NCBI GenBank assembly: GCA_963693085.1
Contig: OY856410.1
Location: 887,233,835 to 887,297,834 of the forward strand
Source of the DNA: Alisma plantago-aquatica
Taxonomy: Eukaryota > Streptophyta > Magnoliopsida > Alismatales > Alismataceae
DNA: 64,000 nucleotides
Direction: 5' to 3'
Shown here in pieces: positions 1 to 11,648 of the stretch. Made by a program: the position numbers and the translations under genes. The first letter of the stretch is position 1. Every line of letters starts with the position of its first letter. The notes under the pieces are model-generated. The model searched no databases and was not told the DNA's origin. It was given only the letters and a program-made list of their open reading frames with translations.

Positions 1-102
1 TGGAATTGACTTCATAGATCGTCAAAGAGGAGGTGCTAGCGAGATAGATTCCATCTAGGGAACAGGAAAGCTATCAGTGTACGACTATATGTGATATACA
101 CT

Positions 103-474
103 CAGGTAGGTGTCGTTCCCAACGACTCGCCCTAGGTGATGTCTGGAAGCCCTACATCACTGACGTCCTGGTTGGAGCTGCGGCTATGATGGACCATGTT
201 GTGACTCAGGCTACCAACAGGTTTCACTGCTCAGCGCCAAGTCTAGCATCATGCTTACCATGAGAAGCAAAAGAAAAATATGTTTGAGAAGGCTATCTGG
301 TACCCCTCCCGCAAGGTCTATGCCGAGCCCTGGCCCCGTGCCAAGGGCAGGTTCACGAAGCATAACACCGATGCAGATCAAGATTCTACAGAGGATTACA
401 CTACCTTGGCTATCATTGCCCCTGACAGGTACGTCTATAGCCACCTAAGCACCATCCTAGTCTTGTCATTCTGA
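103..474 (+). pseudogene. CONSTANS-like (COL) CCT-domain gene fragment
   Basis: One frame contains a VGVVP motif (103-132) and, about 50 codons later, a run resembling the CCT domain: HEKQKKNMFEKAIWYPSRK, then VYAEPWPRAKGRFTKH (259-363). Plant CONSTANS-like transcription regulators carry a VP motif followed by a C-terminal CCT domain (CCT serves nuclear targeting and NF-Y/DNA contacts). Spacing and the key pattern (basic RKxYAE...GRF) match that layout. In-frame stops at 133-135 and 244-246, and changed conserved residues (usual IRYASRK reads as AIWYPSRK), show decay. No N-terminal B-box zinc fingers are in the window; the gene's 5' part would lie left of position 1 or is missing. It could also be a fragment of another CCT protein (PRR or CMF type). 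Confidence 0.6.
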
Positions 475-475
475 T

Positions 476-2021
476 CACACCTTCAGTTTTTGATGCTACA
501 TTATCTTCCTGCATTGTGCCTCTATCCTTCCTGTTTGCACTCTTCCGATAGCACATTTATTTAGAATATGCGGTGCTACACAATCGGCATGTTAACTGAG
601 ATAGCCTCTTAGTCTTTTGATTTATTGTCTCAGTCATATATATTGATAGGATTTCCTTTTGATCTCTTTCTGTAGTTTTACTTTTAGATGGTTCAAAACC
701 AATTTACGTTTACACAGAACATGGGAAATTTAATGTCAAAAAAATTTCCATGTACGTTTGTTTCGGTACTCTATGTATTGGTTGTATTCACACTCTAGGA
801 ATTCCGCTAAGAACCCAAGAACATTGCCACCAACGTACTTCCTGCATCCCAAAGTCATCATAACAAGATAACCAAATAGCCATGAGGGCAACAACACTAT
901 GGCAGTTTTAAGTTCAATGTCCGTAACACCAACGTCAAAGTGAGGACTAATGAAATCACATTTGTTCAACATTCCATTCAACTTGATGATGGCATCTAAA
1001 GAGGGTCAGATCATGACTTGTCACTTCCCCAACTTCTTGGGATTGTGCATGCTTTTAAAGGCATCATTCAACACATTGACTCTCACCATTGTGATCTCAC
1101 CTACAAGGCAAATCAGGAGACAATGATGGTTGCAAGATTATATATTATGATGGGTAATGCCATCAAACATGGATCCAATTTGATAAAGTCAAATCCAGTT
1201 GATTCTTGGCACTATTTTTCACCTTCATGTGTTCATTTATAGCCATTACCGTAATATGTTATTTGTATCTTGTCACACCAAACACCTCTAGTGATAAAAG
1301 CAGGACAAATTAATTACTAGTTTATGAAGGAACCATTTAATAGAGTATACCTCCAGTATGTGTTGAAATCATCTTTAGAGACTATATTGTTTCTTCATTG
1401 TTCTTTTTATATAAAATTGTACTCAAGATAGTTCATTAGACTTATCTTTATTACTGATAACCCAACTATTCAGTAATCCACACCTCACTAATTCATTATT
1501 GTACTTTGTTAGAGTTATTTTTGAATTCAAACTGCTATCATCTAAATGCAAAAGTAAGGTTCATGAAGGTGTTAGATGACATATAAAGGATAATAATGCA
1601 GTCTTGCTATTATTTGTAAACTGAGTCAAACTCCTCTCCCAGTTTAGATAATTTGCAGTCTGAATCAAATTGTATTCCTCACTCAAATTAAACCAAACTG
1701 ATTTCATGGAATGGTTTACTTTTTGCCCAACTCTATTTTGACTGAGGATCTTTTAAACTTCTTTATTACAATGCTCTAAATTTGAACATAATTTTCATGT
1801 ACGTTTCATTCTGTACTCTATGTATTGGTTGTAGTTGTAAATATGGCATGTTGTTGAGTTTATTGCAGAATTTTCTGGTGATTGGCACTAGTTTTCCTAA
1901 GATGAAATGTATGCATGATCACTGCTTATAATCCCTTCTAAATTAGTTGTCGTCATGAAAAATGTCCGTATGGTTTCAACTAAATATTCTATAGTAGGAG
2001 TTTTGTATTTTCCTAGCACAG
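476..2021. other. No gene recognised; short dispersed duplication
   Basis: AT-rich sequence with only short, unremarkable open frames. A stretch of about 42 bases near 749-790 (CATGTACGTTT...ACTCTATGTATTGG) recurs imperfectly near 1796-1836. The longest plus-strand frame (1018-1242) resembles nothing I know. Confidence 0.5.
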
Positions 2022-2159
2022 TCTGAAGATGATGTCGAGCTACTCATCCTTCCCTGCAACTACCATTTCCATACAGGATGCATCACCAAGTGGCTCCATA
2101 TCAATGCAATGTGTCCACTCTTCAAGTATAACATCCATAGGGGAGACGAGCTAGTATGA
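2022..2159 (+). pseudogene. RING-H2 E3 ubiquitin ligase, terminal exon fragment
   Basis: The frame reads a RING-H2 second half: LPCNYHFHTGC, then ITKWLHINAMCPLFKYNI, ending in RGDELV and a TGA at 2157-2159. This is the C-terminal RING of the plant membrane-type E3 family typified by At1g12760/At4g11680, whose consensus is LPCNHHFHxxCIxKWLxINATCPLCK. The last zinc ligand Cys is Phe here (CPLF for CPLC), which should break zinc site II. A plausible acceptor AG (2020-2021, ttttcctagcacag) precedes the exon. I found no upstream exons (first RING half, transmembrane segments), so this is an orphan exon, possibly captured by a transposon, or the tail of a gene whose other exons have decayed. Confidence 0.7.
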
Positions 2160-4336
2160 TTTGTGAACAGTTGGAGACACATTGTTTATACATATCATCC
2201 AGGTAAGTGGATACATTCTTTTGTTGACTAGTTTGGTCCACTAGAAGACAATTTTGGTGCCATAGCTTAGGGCATGCATATACCACAATAAGGCCTTGGT
2301 TTGGAGCACATGCAGAGGAAACTTCAACTACATAAGATCGAGGATGACATGTTTTATCATTGTATCTTTCAAAACATGATGCAGCAGTACAATCAGAAAA
2401 GAAATGAAAATTTAACTTCAATTTGGTTTTGCAAGGCGCGAGCTTTAAATCAACTTTAATTATTTTCTCATATGCATCTTTTACTCTTTCTTTGGGTGTG
2501 CTTTTGTTTGATTTTTTATTATATAATAATGGACAACAAAAATGGAGTACGATCTGATTTCTTCTGAATTAAATCTGCCTTTGGCTCAAACTTGCACATT
2601 ATCCTACTTTTATCTTTTCTTGAAGTTGTTAATTAATGGCACAAACAACTTGAAGATAGGCGGCCGATTACTGGCATGATACCAAAAATTCCATAACATT
2701 GACATCAAAATTATCTGCGTTATTAGCTGTCTAACCTTCCAGTTGCTATTCTCCAAGTTTAAGATTTGAATACGGCTTTAGCTCCAACTGCAAACATTTT
2801 TATACCTACCATTGTTGCTCTATCATTCCTGACTTCCATAGGGTGGTACATACTTATGTCTAATACAGAGGATGAATACTATTGTTTTTAAGTTCTGTCA
2901 CATATTAATTTTTTCCTATGTAGGCTCCTTTGTGGTTCTTTAGGTGCAAATCCCCAGTCATGTATGTTTGAAAAAGACAACTGCATTGTTTTCTACTTAG
3001 TGTTTTCTATATTAATGGTTGTGATTGCCTGCTCTTATGCTATGGAACTGGCTACACCTATCGGTGTTGCTGCTACTGATGGTGTCTTAATAAAAGATAG
3101 TGATTCCTGAAGACATAAACTATGTTATGTGGTATTTGACAAAACTGATGCATGAGCATAAGAGAACACTATTGTTACTGATTTTACAGGTTGCTTTGGT
3201 TCAGACCATGGAAAGTTTCTTATCTTACTTGCTTCTATAGAGGTATAGTCATTTCTCACAAAAAACTTAGTTGTATAAAATTTAATTTCATTTATTCTAT
3301 TTGTTTCCCTCTGCTATTGTGGTCTAGTCAAGCAATGACACCCACTTGCAAGAGCTATTATTGACGATTCATACCAATATCAATTTTTCAAGGGGATTTC
3401 TACTAAATGAGAAGATGACAAACATAAAAAAGAAGCAAAGCTATCCACGTGGCTTTTGGAGACCCAAAAATTTCCTTCATTATTTGGAAAAGGAGTATTG
3501 TGTTATACATCACCCTTATAAGAACTGCCTGAAGATGACCTTCAAGAATGTGTTTATCTGTTGTAGGTCAGAATTTTCTGCATTATTTGGAATTGTATCA
3601 ATTTTTTTGCATTATTTGGGATTTTATTGAGTTGTTCCACTGGTATTGTTGCTACTATAAAAACTAAATTGTTACAATAGAATTTGATTAATTTGCATTC
3701 AGGTGACTCATCTCATTGATTACTCGTTTAATCATCTGACGAAGCATATGAACATGGCTCAAAACCATCTCATATGCATCATACTATGTTTTCATCTCAT
3801 ATAGATTCATACCTTTTTGGAGGTTTTGTATCTAGCTGGAGAAAAGTTCGAATATCAATATCAACTACATGAGCTTCCTATGGCCAACCAGAAGCAAAGC
3901 ACGGAGAAGTTCTCTATTTTCAATCACGAAGAGCAATACCTTAGCAGTCTTTCTCTTCTTATGAGTTTATCAATATTATCATATTCGTCGACGATACAAC
4001 TGGTGGAATTAATACAAAAGAAAAATCAAGATAGAAGAAGATGCACATGATCATGTGACATATAGAGTCTGCAGTGGATAGAGGTAGTCAGAAGAAGATA
4101 TTGCATACATGTATCTTTTTTCATACATATTGTAAAACATGGGCCAGATTAATGTCCTCCCCATGGGTACTCTGTTCAAATATAAATAAAAGTATTATTG
4201 TTGACATTGTAAGCACAACTCGATCTTGATTAACATTCATCTTTTTTCTTTTTGAAAACCCATCTATATTGGCAAGCGAATGACTAGATACATAATGTCT
4301 CTTACTACATATGTATGTGTAGTATATGATGTCTTT
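2160..4336. other. No gene recognised
   Basis: AT-rich with short open frames (for example 3346-3630 and 3817-4050, both plus) that have no recognisable motif and could be chance. It lies between the RING fragment and the CACTA-like end, so it may be the body of a decayed element. Confidence 0.4.
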
Positions 4337-4718
4337 CACTACACACTAGCTATAATTACATGTGTAGTAAGTGCTAATTTTTGCTATACATGAACTACAA
4401 ATACAAATTGTAACCAATGCCGTCTTTCCCTACATATCATAGCTACAAATTGAATTGTAGTCATATATTTAGCTACAATAGAAACTACATATTTATATGT
4501 AAGGACATTTTTTACCTACAATTAGGGTTACATATGAATTTGTAGCCATAGGAATAACTAACTACAACTTTAAAAAATGTAGCCTAAACAATTAGCTACA
4601 CGAGTATTAGCTTCATATTCTAAATGCAAGGATCAATGTAGCCAAAGCTTTTAGCTACAAATTTTGGGGTTTTTACTATAATTTTTTTTTGTAGTTAAAG
4701 ACCATATTTTTTGTAGTG
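4337..4718. mobile_element. CACTA-like transposon terminal region (non-autonomous or remnant)
   Basis: The right edge reads ...TTTTTTGTAGTG (ends 4718), the complement of the CACTACAAAAAA terminus of plant CACTA (CMC/En-Spm) elements. A CACTACACACTAG lies at 4337, and between them are many subterminal motifs in both orientations (TAGCTACA, TGTAGC, CTACAAAT), typical of CACTA subterminal arrays. The bases flanking these ends (TTT and CTT) are not the 3-bp target duplication expected, so the left boundary is unsure and the element could begin further left. No transposase is visible. Confidence 0.4.
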
Positions 4719-4736
4719 CTTGCTGTTGGGATGATT

Positions 4737-4798
4737 CATTTTTGCTAAGGCGAGTTATATAACTTTCCATTTTTGCTAAGGCGAGTTATATAACTTTC
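4737..4798. repeat. Perfect 31-bp tandem duplication
   Basis: Two identical 31-bp units abut (4737-4767 and 4768-4798), each beginning CATTTTTGCTAAGGCGAG. They lie about 20 bp beyond the CACTA-like end. Confidence 0.9.
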
Positions 4799-6559
4799 TC
4801 CTCGATTATTTCTTACACATATCTTGCATGCAATTAATCTACCCTAAAAACGTGGTTCTATAAGGAGTGGGATCCCAGAGGGGATCAACTCCCTACTAAA
4901 AATAAAAAGACATCATCCCATATAATCAAACACCAACATAATGTTTTCACAAAAAGAGATGATAACCAATTCATTCAACATGTATGTGTCATAATACCAA
5001 AAGTAGCAGCGGAATTTATAAAGTATCTAACCATTACAAGCTAGCTATCATCACTAGTCTTTCACCACGTAGGGTGAGATAAAGAAAAACTAACTAAAAA
5101 TAGGACTAGTTGAGGATCACCTAGCCACTTCAATAAAGTCTCCCACAAGACTTCTGTTTAAACTTGATGAGGTCCTAGTCCAACTTGGTTGTCACCTCCT
5201 TGACCTGTACATGGGGTTGGAAGTGTGCCCCAACAAAAGGAGAGAAGTAGATACGTCAACAAACATCGGTATGTGCATACTAAATATCGATTTTTGAGCA
5301 ATATTATGAAATAAAGTATGTCAAATAGAAGACTTTCCATGGAAAAAGAAAAGGACTACCCAATCGGGCATAAAAGAAATAAGAATTTAATAAAGTGATT
5401 AATAAGAGCAAGACATTCATGTATTTCACATGTGACAATACTAGAAATATAAACATGCTGGTAGGAAATAATACATTTACCATAAATATGGGGTGAGTAA
5501 GAACATATACACATCTACTCTGGGGCCACGTTTGGTTCAACAGAAAGCATTAATATAGGATGTGAAAAGGAAAAGATACCATCATGAGACATGATGCTTA
5601 TTTGTCCATCCTATGTTTGGATGCAACCAAGAAGGATTCACAAAAATACCCAATTCAACTTTTCTTTTTTCCTTTTTCACATGTTCATACCTTCCAGAAT
5701 TGCTGGCATAGGCAGTAGTTTCCATTAGAGAGGAAGAGAAAACTTCAGGCGGTGAGAAGGGCTCGGGATGCCCCCTTTCCACGACTGCAAGTTTTGCGTA
5801 CGGAAGCGACACATTGGATCAAAATAATGATGGAGCTGAAGAGAACACATTTTAGGAATTGCTGCAGTGCAATGGAAAAGGAGAGAAGAGGGGCGAGTGA
5901 CCTCTTGATACGGAATTTTCCGACGGAAGGCACAACATAGAAAACTGGGAACAATATACATGACGGGAAAGAGAGAAGACCAGGACTTGTGAAAATCGCA
6001 GAGCACTCACCAGAGTGCCTGGAACATGAGGACAACAGTAGTGGGAAATCCGAACAAGAAGCAGGAACTGAAGCTGATGGGCTCCCTATCGGTGATAAGG
6101 TTTACGTCTGCGCCCATCACAGTCGCCCCAAAGGCATCACAGAAGGAATCAAGGAAGAAGGGAGGGTCGGTGATTCTTCGTCGCCTGGTGTCGTTGCAAG
6201 ATGCCCATGGCGACATGCATCATCATGGCCGCTGTGGCGGTGTTCTAGCATGCATCTGAGCATGGAGTCGGGAGTTGGAAGTCGCCAAGTTAAGGCAATT
6301 CTAACACGAACCCTCTATACCACGCAAATACTTGGGGTCACCACAGAACACGAAAGTCCTAACGGCTTGGGACTCTACTACCGTTTATGCAAACCTAATA
6401 CAGATTTATCACAAACAAACATGGTATTGCATTTATTAACAGGATAAGAATTCTATCCAATACGTGATCTCCCGCAAAATAACCTAAGTTTGGATATATA
6501 TCCGTATGTACATCCGTAATAACCTAAGTTTGCTTTAGATAAAAGCAACAGAGAATATA
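4799..6559. other. Unassigned DNA; possible decayed LTR and minus-strand exon
   Basis: 4960-5250 (AGCAGCGGAATTTATAAAG..., then GTTGGAAGTGTGCCCC) has the flavour of a minus-strand gypsy LTR end, comparable in style to the AGCGGAAGCG... edge of element T, but I cannot align it. On the minus strand an open frame from 6216 runs into a consensus 5' splice site (CTG|GTGAGT) at about 6018; no matching downstream exon could be identified and the peptide is unfamiliar. The open frames at 5989-6447 overlap it on the other strand. Confidence 0.3.
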
Positions 6560-7014
6560 ATCCAGACAGATTCTACATCCGTCTCGCGATGCACTCTTCG
6601 CAAGAGGCGGGGTTTCCAAATCCCATCAAGGCACATAGTCTCACAGTCGCGCCCACCGCTCGACGCCTCACATTGCAGCCCGTGAGGCCGTGAGTAACAA
6701 ACTCGACCCACGGCGACAGTTTTGGCACTGGATCGACGGCTACAGTATCAAGGCGGCATCTTCGCTGTCGATCGGCAGCGTCTTCGCACTCAATATATTA
6801 ACCAAACACCCCCGTAGGGTTTCCTCCTCCTGGTTCAAGGCCTCTCGCAGGCGGAGGAGAGTTTTTGCAAAGGGCAGATCGATTGGAAGGCGGCGGCCAC
6901 TAAAACAAGTAGCAGGAAAAGCGACCTTTCCGATCTCAAATCCGCTCTTCCTTCCAAGCGCAGTACAGTACTCTCCTGATCGCCGTTCTTCCAATTTTGG
7001 GGGAGGGAGAGAGG
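6560..7014. promoter_or_regulatory. GC-rich promoter/5'-leader-like stretch before the NAP1 copy
   Basis: This stretch is clearly richer in G, C and CpG than the flanking AT-rich DNA, with pyrimidine runs (TTTCCTCCTCCTGG, CTTCCTTCC), an AATATATTAA box near 6790, and no convincing conserved reading frame. It lies directly 5' of the NAP1 homology. It may be the parental 5' UTR carried over by retroposition, or a resident promoter. Confidence 0.35.
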
Positions 7015-8026
7015 GCTAATCTCGTAAGCGCTCTCAAGACCAAGCCCCCGTCCCTGAATTGGATAACACTCCGACGTCATGGAGACCCTTTCCCCGAACG
7101 CCAGGAAGAGGGTCGAGTTCCTCAGAGAGATCCAGAGTCAACATGATGAGCTCGAAGCAAATTTTTGCCAGGAAAGGGCTGCTCTCGAGGCAAAGTATCA
7201 GAAGCTTTATGAACCACTATACACCAAACGTTTTGAGGTTGTTAACGGTATAACTCAAGCAGAGGCTGCAAATAATGAAGCAAATGATACTGAACCTGCT
7301 GATGTTGCAAGTGATGAAGAGCAAGGCGTGCCAAAATTTTGGCTTACTGCCATGAAAGCAAACAAACTACTTTCTAAGGAGATCCAAAAGCGTGATGAAG
7401 CTGCTCTTAAATATCTGAAAGACATTACGTGGTGCAGAATTGATGATCCCAGTGGTTTTAAGCTAGAGTTTTTCTTCAAACCTAATTCTTTCTTCAAGAA
7501 TTCTGTTCTAGTGAAAACATATCAAATGATTGATGGAGATGTGCCCGTTTTTGAGAATGCAATTGGTACTGACATTGAATGGTTGCCTGGAAAGTGCTTG
7601 ACTCAAAAGTTATTGAAGAGGAAACCCACAATTACTCAAAATTTAGAAAGCTTATCAGATTTTTTCATTTCATCGGGTGCTGTTGAGTTGGAGAAGAAAC
7701 CAAGAAAGGGCGACAAAGAATGCCAACCCATATCTAAAACTGAAAACTGTAATAGCTTCTTTAATTTTTTCAGTCCACCCTGTGTTCCTGAGGTTGATGA
7801 ATACCTAGATGAAGATACAGTGAAGCTGATTGAGCAAGATTATAATATTGCGTCTACCATTCGTGATAAGATCATTCCTCATGCTGTTTCATGGTTCACG
7901 AGAGAAGCTGTATTTAGGATGATGATTTTAAAGGAATCGAGTAATGAGACAAAGCCCATAGAAAAGAAGGCTACTTGGGGTGACGGACGGCCTGGAGAGA
8001 GGCCACCTGAATGTAAGCAGCAGTAA
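7015..8026 (+). pseudogene. Nucleosome assembly protein 1 (NAP1) retrocopy, damaged
   Basis: The frame 7079-8026 (315 codons) reads as plant NAP1, a histone H2A-H2B chaperone: [15 protein letters not shown] and [20 protein letters not shown] (N-terminal dimerisation helix), then [59 protein letters not shown] and [14 protein letters not shown], ending in the family's CKQQ farnesylation box. Plant NAP1 genes have many introns, but none interrupts this copy, so it looks retroposed. Homology starts earlier: 7015-7059 encodes ANLVSALKTK in another frame, and HSDV (7067-7078) joins the main frame, so a frameshift lies near 7060. The acidic tail before CKQQ is almost absent; around 7918-7926 a shifted frame reads Asp-Asp-Asp, suggesting deletion plus frameshifts. 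The ATG at 7079 corresponds to an internal position of the family. A translated, truncated protein cannot be excluded. Confidence 0.85.
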
Positions 8027-8116
8027 TTTTCCAGGACATGTTTTCTTTGTGGTGGTTTGGGTTGGGCATGCTGTTGGAGCTGCTGCCTTTTTTTCTTGCA
8101 GGTCTTGGGACGTACG

Positions 8117-8393
8117 TTTGCATCTGATGTATCTCGAGAGAGGCCGCAGAGTGGGATGTCCTAGTTTTGTTAGTGTTACATTATATAATTAGGGCACTTA
8201 AAGAAACTGTTGCCGATGTGTCAGTCTTGTAAGTTGGCCTTGATGGTGTTTGGCATGTGAAGCAAGACTATTGCTTTTTGTTTTTTTAATGAAAATTTTA
8301 GGTTTTGTTTGACGTTTTATCTGTTGCACATTTGCATCTGATGTATCTTGAGAGAGGCTTTGAGGGTAGGATATCCGAGTTTTGTTAATGTTA
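8117..8393 (+). repeat. Duplicated 63-bp block in the NAP1 3' region
   Basis: 8117-8179 and 8331-8393 are the same length and about 80% identical by eye; both start TTTGCATCTGATGTATCT and contain GAGAGAGGC and AGTTTTGTTA. They lie in what would be the 3' UTR of the NAP1 copy. No clear poly(A) tract marks the end of the retrocopy. Confidence 0.8.
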
Positions 8394-8489
8394 TTTTTTC
8401 TTCTTCTTTTTGTTAGGTTGTTGTTGACATTGAAGAATCTTTTCTAAGGTAAAAATCCTGGTTCAATAGCTTAAAGAAGGCAATTCTAA

Positions 8490-10870
8490 CACGATTTTTT
8501 TTTTTACTCGTCTCTGAAAACTAGAAGATCTAGAAATACCATCAAGAGTCTAATGATAGATGGGGGATTGAAATATGATACATCCAACATAGCTAATCAT
8601 ATTGTCAATTTTTATTTAGATTTATTTTGCAGAGGGAAACATGAGATGTCTGGGAAGGTAATTGGAATGGGCCTTGTATTTCTAAGGAGCAAAGTATATC
8701 CCTTTCTAGTCTTGTTATAAAAAAAAGTGGATGATGTTATTATGAGTTTTAATGAGGATAAATGCCCTGGCCGGAATGGGTTTAATGGACATTTCTTCAA
8801 GAATGCACAGAATGTTATAGGGGACGATGCGTTTGAAGCTATAAAAGACTTTTTCATCAGAGGAGGTCTTTTGAAGGAAGCAAATAGGACTTACAATATT
8901 TTACTACCCAAATGTATGTAATCTTTTCTCATTACCATCTGACGTCCTATTGCACTGTCCAATTGCTTCTACAAGATGATTTTGAAGATTATTGCTATCA
9001 GACTCCAACAAGTTCTACCTAGTATTGTTGATATCAATCAACGAGTCTTTGTAAAAGGTAGGAAAATTAAAGATGCCATTTTGTTGTCTAACAAAATTCC
9101 CAGTTTAAGAGAAACCACAATTCCAGTTTATGCATTCAAGCTGATGTATCCAAAGCATATGGCTCAGCCAATTGGGGATTCCTTTTCTCTATTTTATATA
9201 AGATGGGATTTTCTTCTTATTGGATCAGATGGATCGAGATTATTTTTCAACATCGTATCATATTTCAGTGAATGGTACCCACTTAATCTATTTGTCCTTC
9301 TAAAGGTTTGAGGCAAGGGGACCCCATTGTCCCTTATCTCTTCGTTATAACCATGCGTGGTTTTTCTAAACTCATGAAAATTGAATCTAGAAGAAGAATA
9401 TTATTCTTATTTCTGCTTCGAAGAATCTCAACTTCTCTCACCTTATTTTTATCGATGATGTTATGATCTTCGCAAACATACTAATGAAATGAATGATCTG
9501 AATTTGAAAGCTCCTCTTGATAAATTTACCAAATTATTAGGTCATAAGATCAATAAAGCTAAAATTTTTATATTATTTGGCAAGAAAGCAGATGTGGCAC
9601 TCATTACTAGTATTCTGAATATAGGTGAAGGAGTTTTGGACAATTCCAAATATTTGGACCTCCCGTTACTTGTAGGAAACTTAATAAGAAGCATTTTGCC
9701 AGACGAATTGATAGAATTAAAAAGGGCTTGAAAGTCAGAAAGCAAACATGTTGTCTCTTATAGGAAGAGTGAAATTGGTGAAGTCTGCTCTTGCCACTAT
9801 GCATTTGTACTGTGTCTCCTTTCCTTTCCCATTCCTAGCTCAATCTTGAGGATATAGATAAGTTATAACGTGATTTTCTGTGGGGCCAGGTTGATTCCAA
9901 AATGAATTTGCATCCTATAAAATGGGAAGTAGTGACCCTACCGAAGGATGAAGGAGGTCTAGGAGTTAGAAAAAGTATAGAGGTGGCCAAGGTGTGTTTG
10001 GTTCTAAACACTTGGGATGTTTCTAGTAAAAAAAGACACGCTTTGGGCCAAGTGGCCAAGAGAGAAATATTTACTGAAATTATCATTTTGGTCAATCTTT
10101 GATTCTCCTAACTTCTCGTGGATGTTTAATAATGTTCTAAAGGATAGAAAATTGCTTCTACCTTCTATTCAGTTTAAGATTGGCCCAGGGAGTATCTTTA
10201 AAGTCTATCAAGATCTGTGGCTTAACAACAAGTTTATGGAAGATATCATAGGCAAGAGTATGATCATAAGGTCAGGTATTCCACATAATTCTAACATGGA
10301 CTTAAACATTAAAGAAAGGAAGTGGAATGTCCCTAAGTCTAGAAGCTCTCATGTCTTGGAGGATATTCTGAAAGATGTTTTCTTAAGCAGTAGTGAAAAT
10401 GATTATATCACGTTTGACGAGAATAAATCCATTGCCATTAAAGAGATTTGGGAGGCCACTAGATCTAAAGAAGTTATAGATGAATGTTTAACTTAGATAT
10501 GGAAATGTAAAAGTCATATAAATGGTCTTGTTCATTTGTGGAAAGCTAGACATAATAGGCTCCTCACTTCGGATTACACGAAAAGAAGAGGCATTTGAGT
10601 TACTTCAATTTGCTTTTTGTGTATGCAGGGGTATGATTCTAAGAATATTTGTTCCAAATGCAAGTATGTGTCTAATTTGTGGCATTTAGCTAAGCAAGAA
10701 AACATCATTAACATCATTCCTAATGACTGGAGTGATCTCATCCTAATGAGAGATATCAAGGATATAGTGATTTGTCCGCTTGTTCTATATCACTCTTGAA
10801 GGGTTAGTGATAACAGAAGCAGGGGAGTGGTTGCTCTTTGGAAAGTGATTCATTCAGATTTTGAAATCCT
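8490..10870 (+). mobile_element. LINE C: decayed L1-type non-LTR retrotransposon fragment
   Basis: Successive pieces in shifted frames match plant L1-type LINE ORF2 in order. First is the linker before RT (RRSRNTIKSLMIDGG, 8524-8568; NIANHIVNFYLDLF). Then come the RT N-terminal region (CPGRNGFNGHFFKNAQ, 8764-8811), RT block (ILKIIAIRLQQVLPSIVDIN, 8979-9038), LGHKINKAKIF (9537-9569) and thumb/connection (DNSKYLDLPLLVGN). Last is a C-terminal zf-RVT-like region (LWKARHNRLL, 10537-10566). The catalytic aspartates are not all readable and there are many frameshifts and stops, so it is dead. The 5' endonuclease half is absent. The 3' end is not clear; I place it near 10870. Confidence 0.75.
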
Positions 10871-11648
10871 CTCATAAATCCTTTTAGATTTGACCTTATT
10901 GTCTGGTTGTCTCTGAATGGTTCTGTCCCACATGCTTGTGGTTTTTTGAATATTTCATGGTCTCATGGGGCTGGTCTCTATTGATCTTAGTGGTTTGTAC
11001 TAACTATCAAGAAGCTTGGTCTGGAGACGTTGGAGCCAGCAAGTTCATGCATGTTGATTGGATCTTGCTTCTATGAAAGGTGGCCTCTATTTTGCGTAGT
11101 TGAGGTAATGTTTAGTTTTGAGTTTGCAAAAGTTTCTCTGATTGAAGTCAACGATTGTTGAAGAGCTTGATTTAGAGCATGTTGGGTCTATTCCGTACTG
11201 TACATAAAGTTTTGATTAAAATGTTTGGTTTTCATGTTTTATAGGTTTCTCTCTTGGAAGGGTCCTTCTTGCACCTTTTTCTTCTCTTTTATGTCTGCAT
11301 GTACAAATAGATATATAACACTTTATATAGACACTTTTTGCTAGAAATACAAAAAAAGGAAGGCGTGTTTGGATGACCCAAAAAAATATAGTTTGAAATA
11401 TATACACTTGAATTCTATGCAACTGGTAATTAATAGATTGGCCAATCACCAACGTTAATAGCTTTAGATATACATCCCATGCATAAATGACATGCATTTA
11501 CATTCTACTGTCATACCTCATTAATACTAATGTGAGCTTAGTCAATTTTGTTGTTTAGGTGTTGTGAAGGTAAATAGTTAATTATAATGCCCATTAATCA
11601 ATAAAAAGCATGCCTACCAACAAACTGCTTATCTTTACGTTTCACATG
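10871..11648. other. No gene recognised
   Basis: The first part may still be 3' sequence of LINE C. The minus-strand open frame at 11216-11497 has no familiar motif. Confidence 0.4.

Noticed and set aside
5500..5640. GGGGCCACGTTTGGTTCAAC as a Tourist/Harbinger MITE end
   Set aside because: I could not find a matching inverted end or a 3-bp duplication.
5989..6447. 152-residue plus-strand frame
   Set aside because: No motif, overlaps another plus-strand frame and a minus-strand frame with a splice donor; its last third is in ordinary AT-rich sequence.
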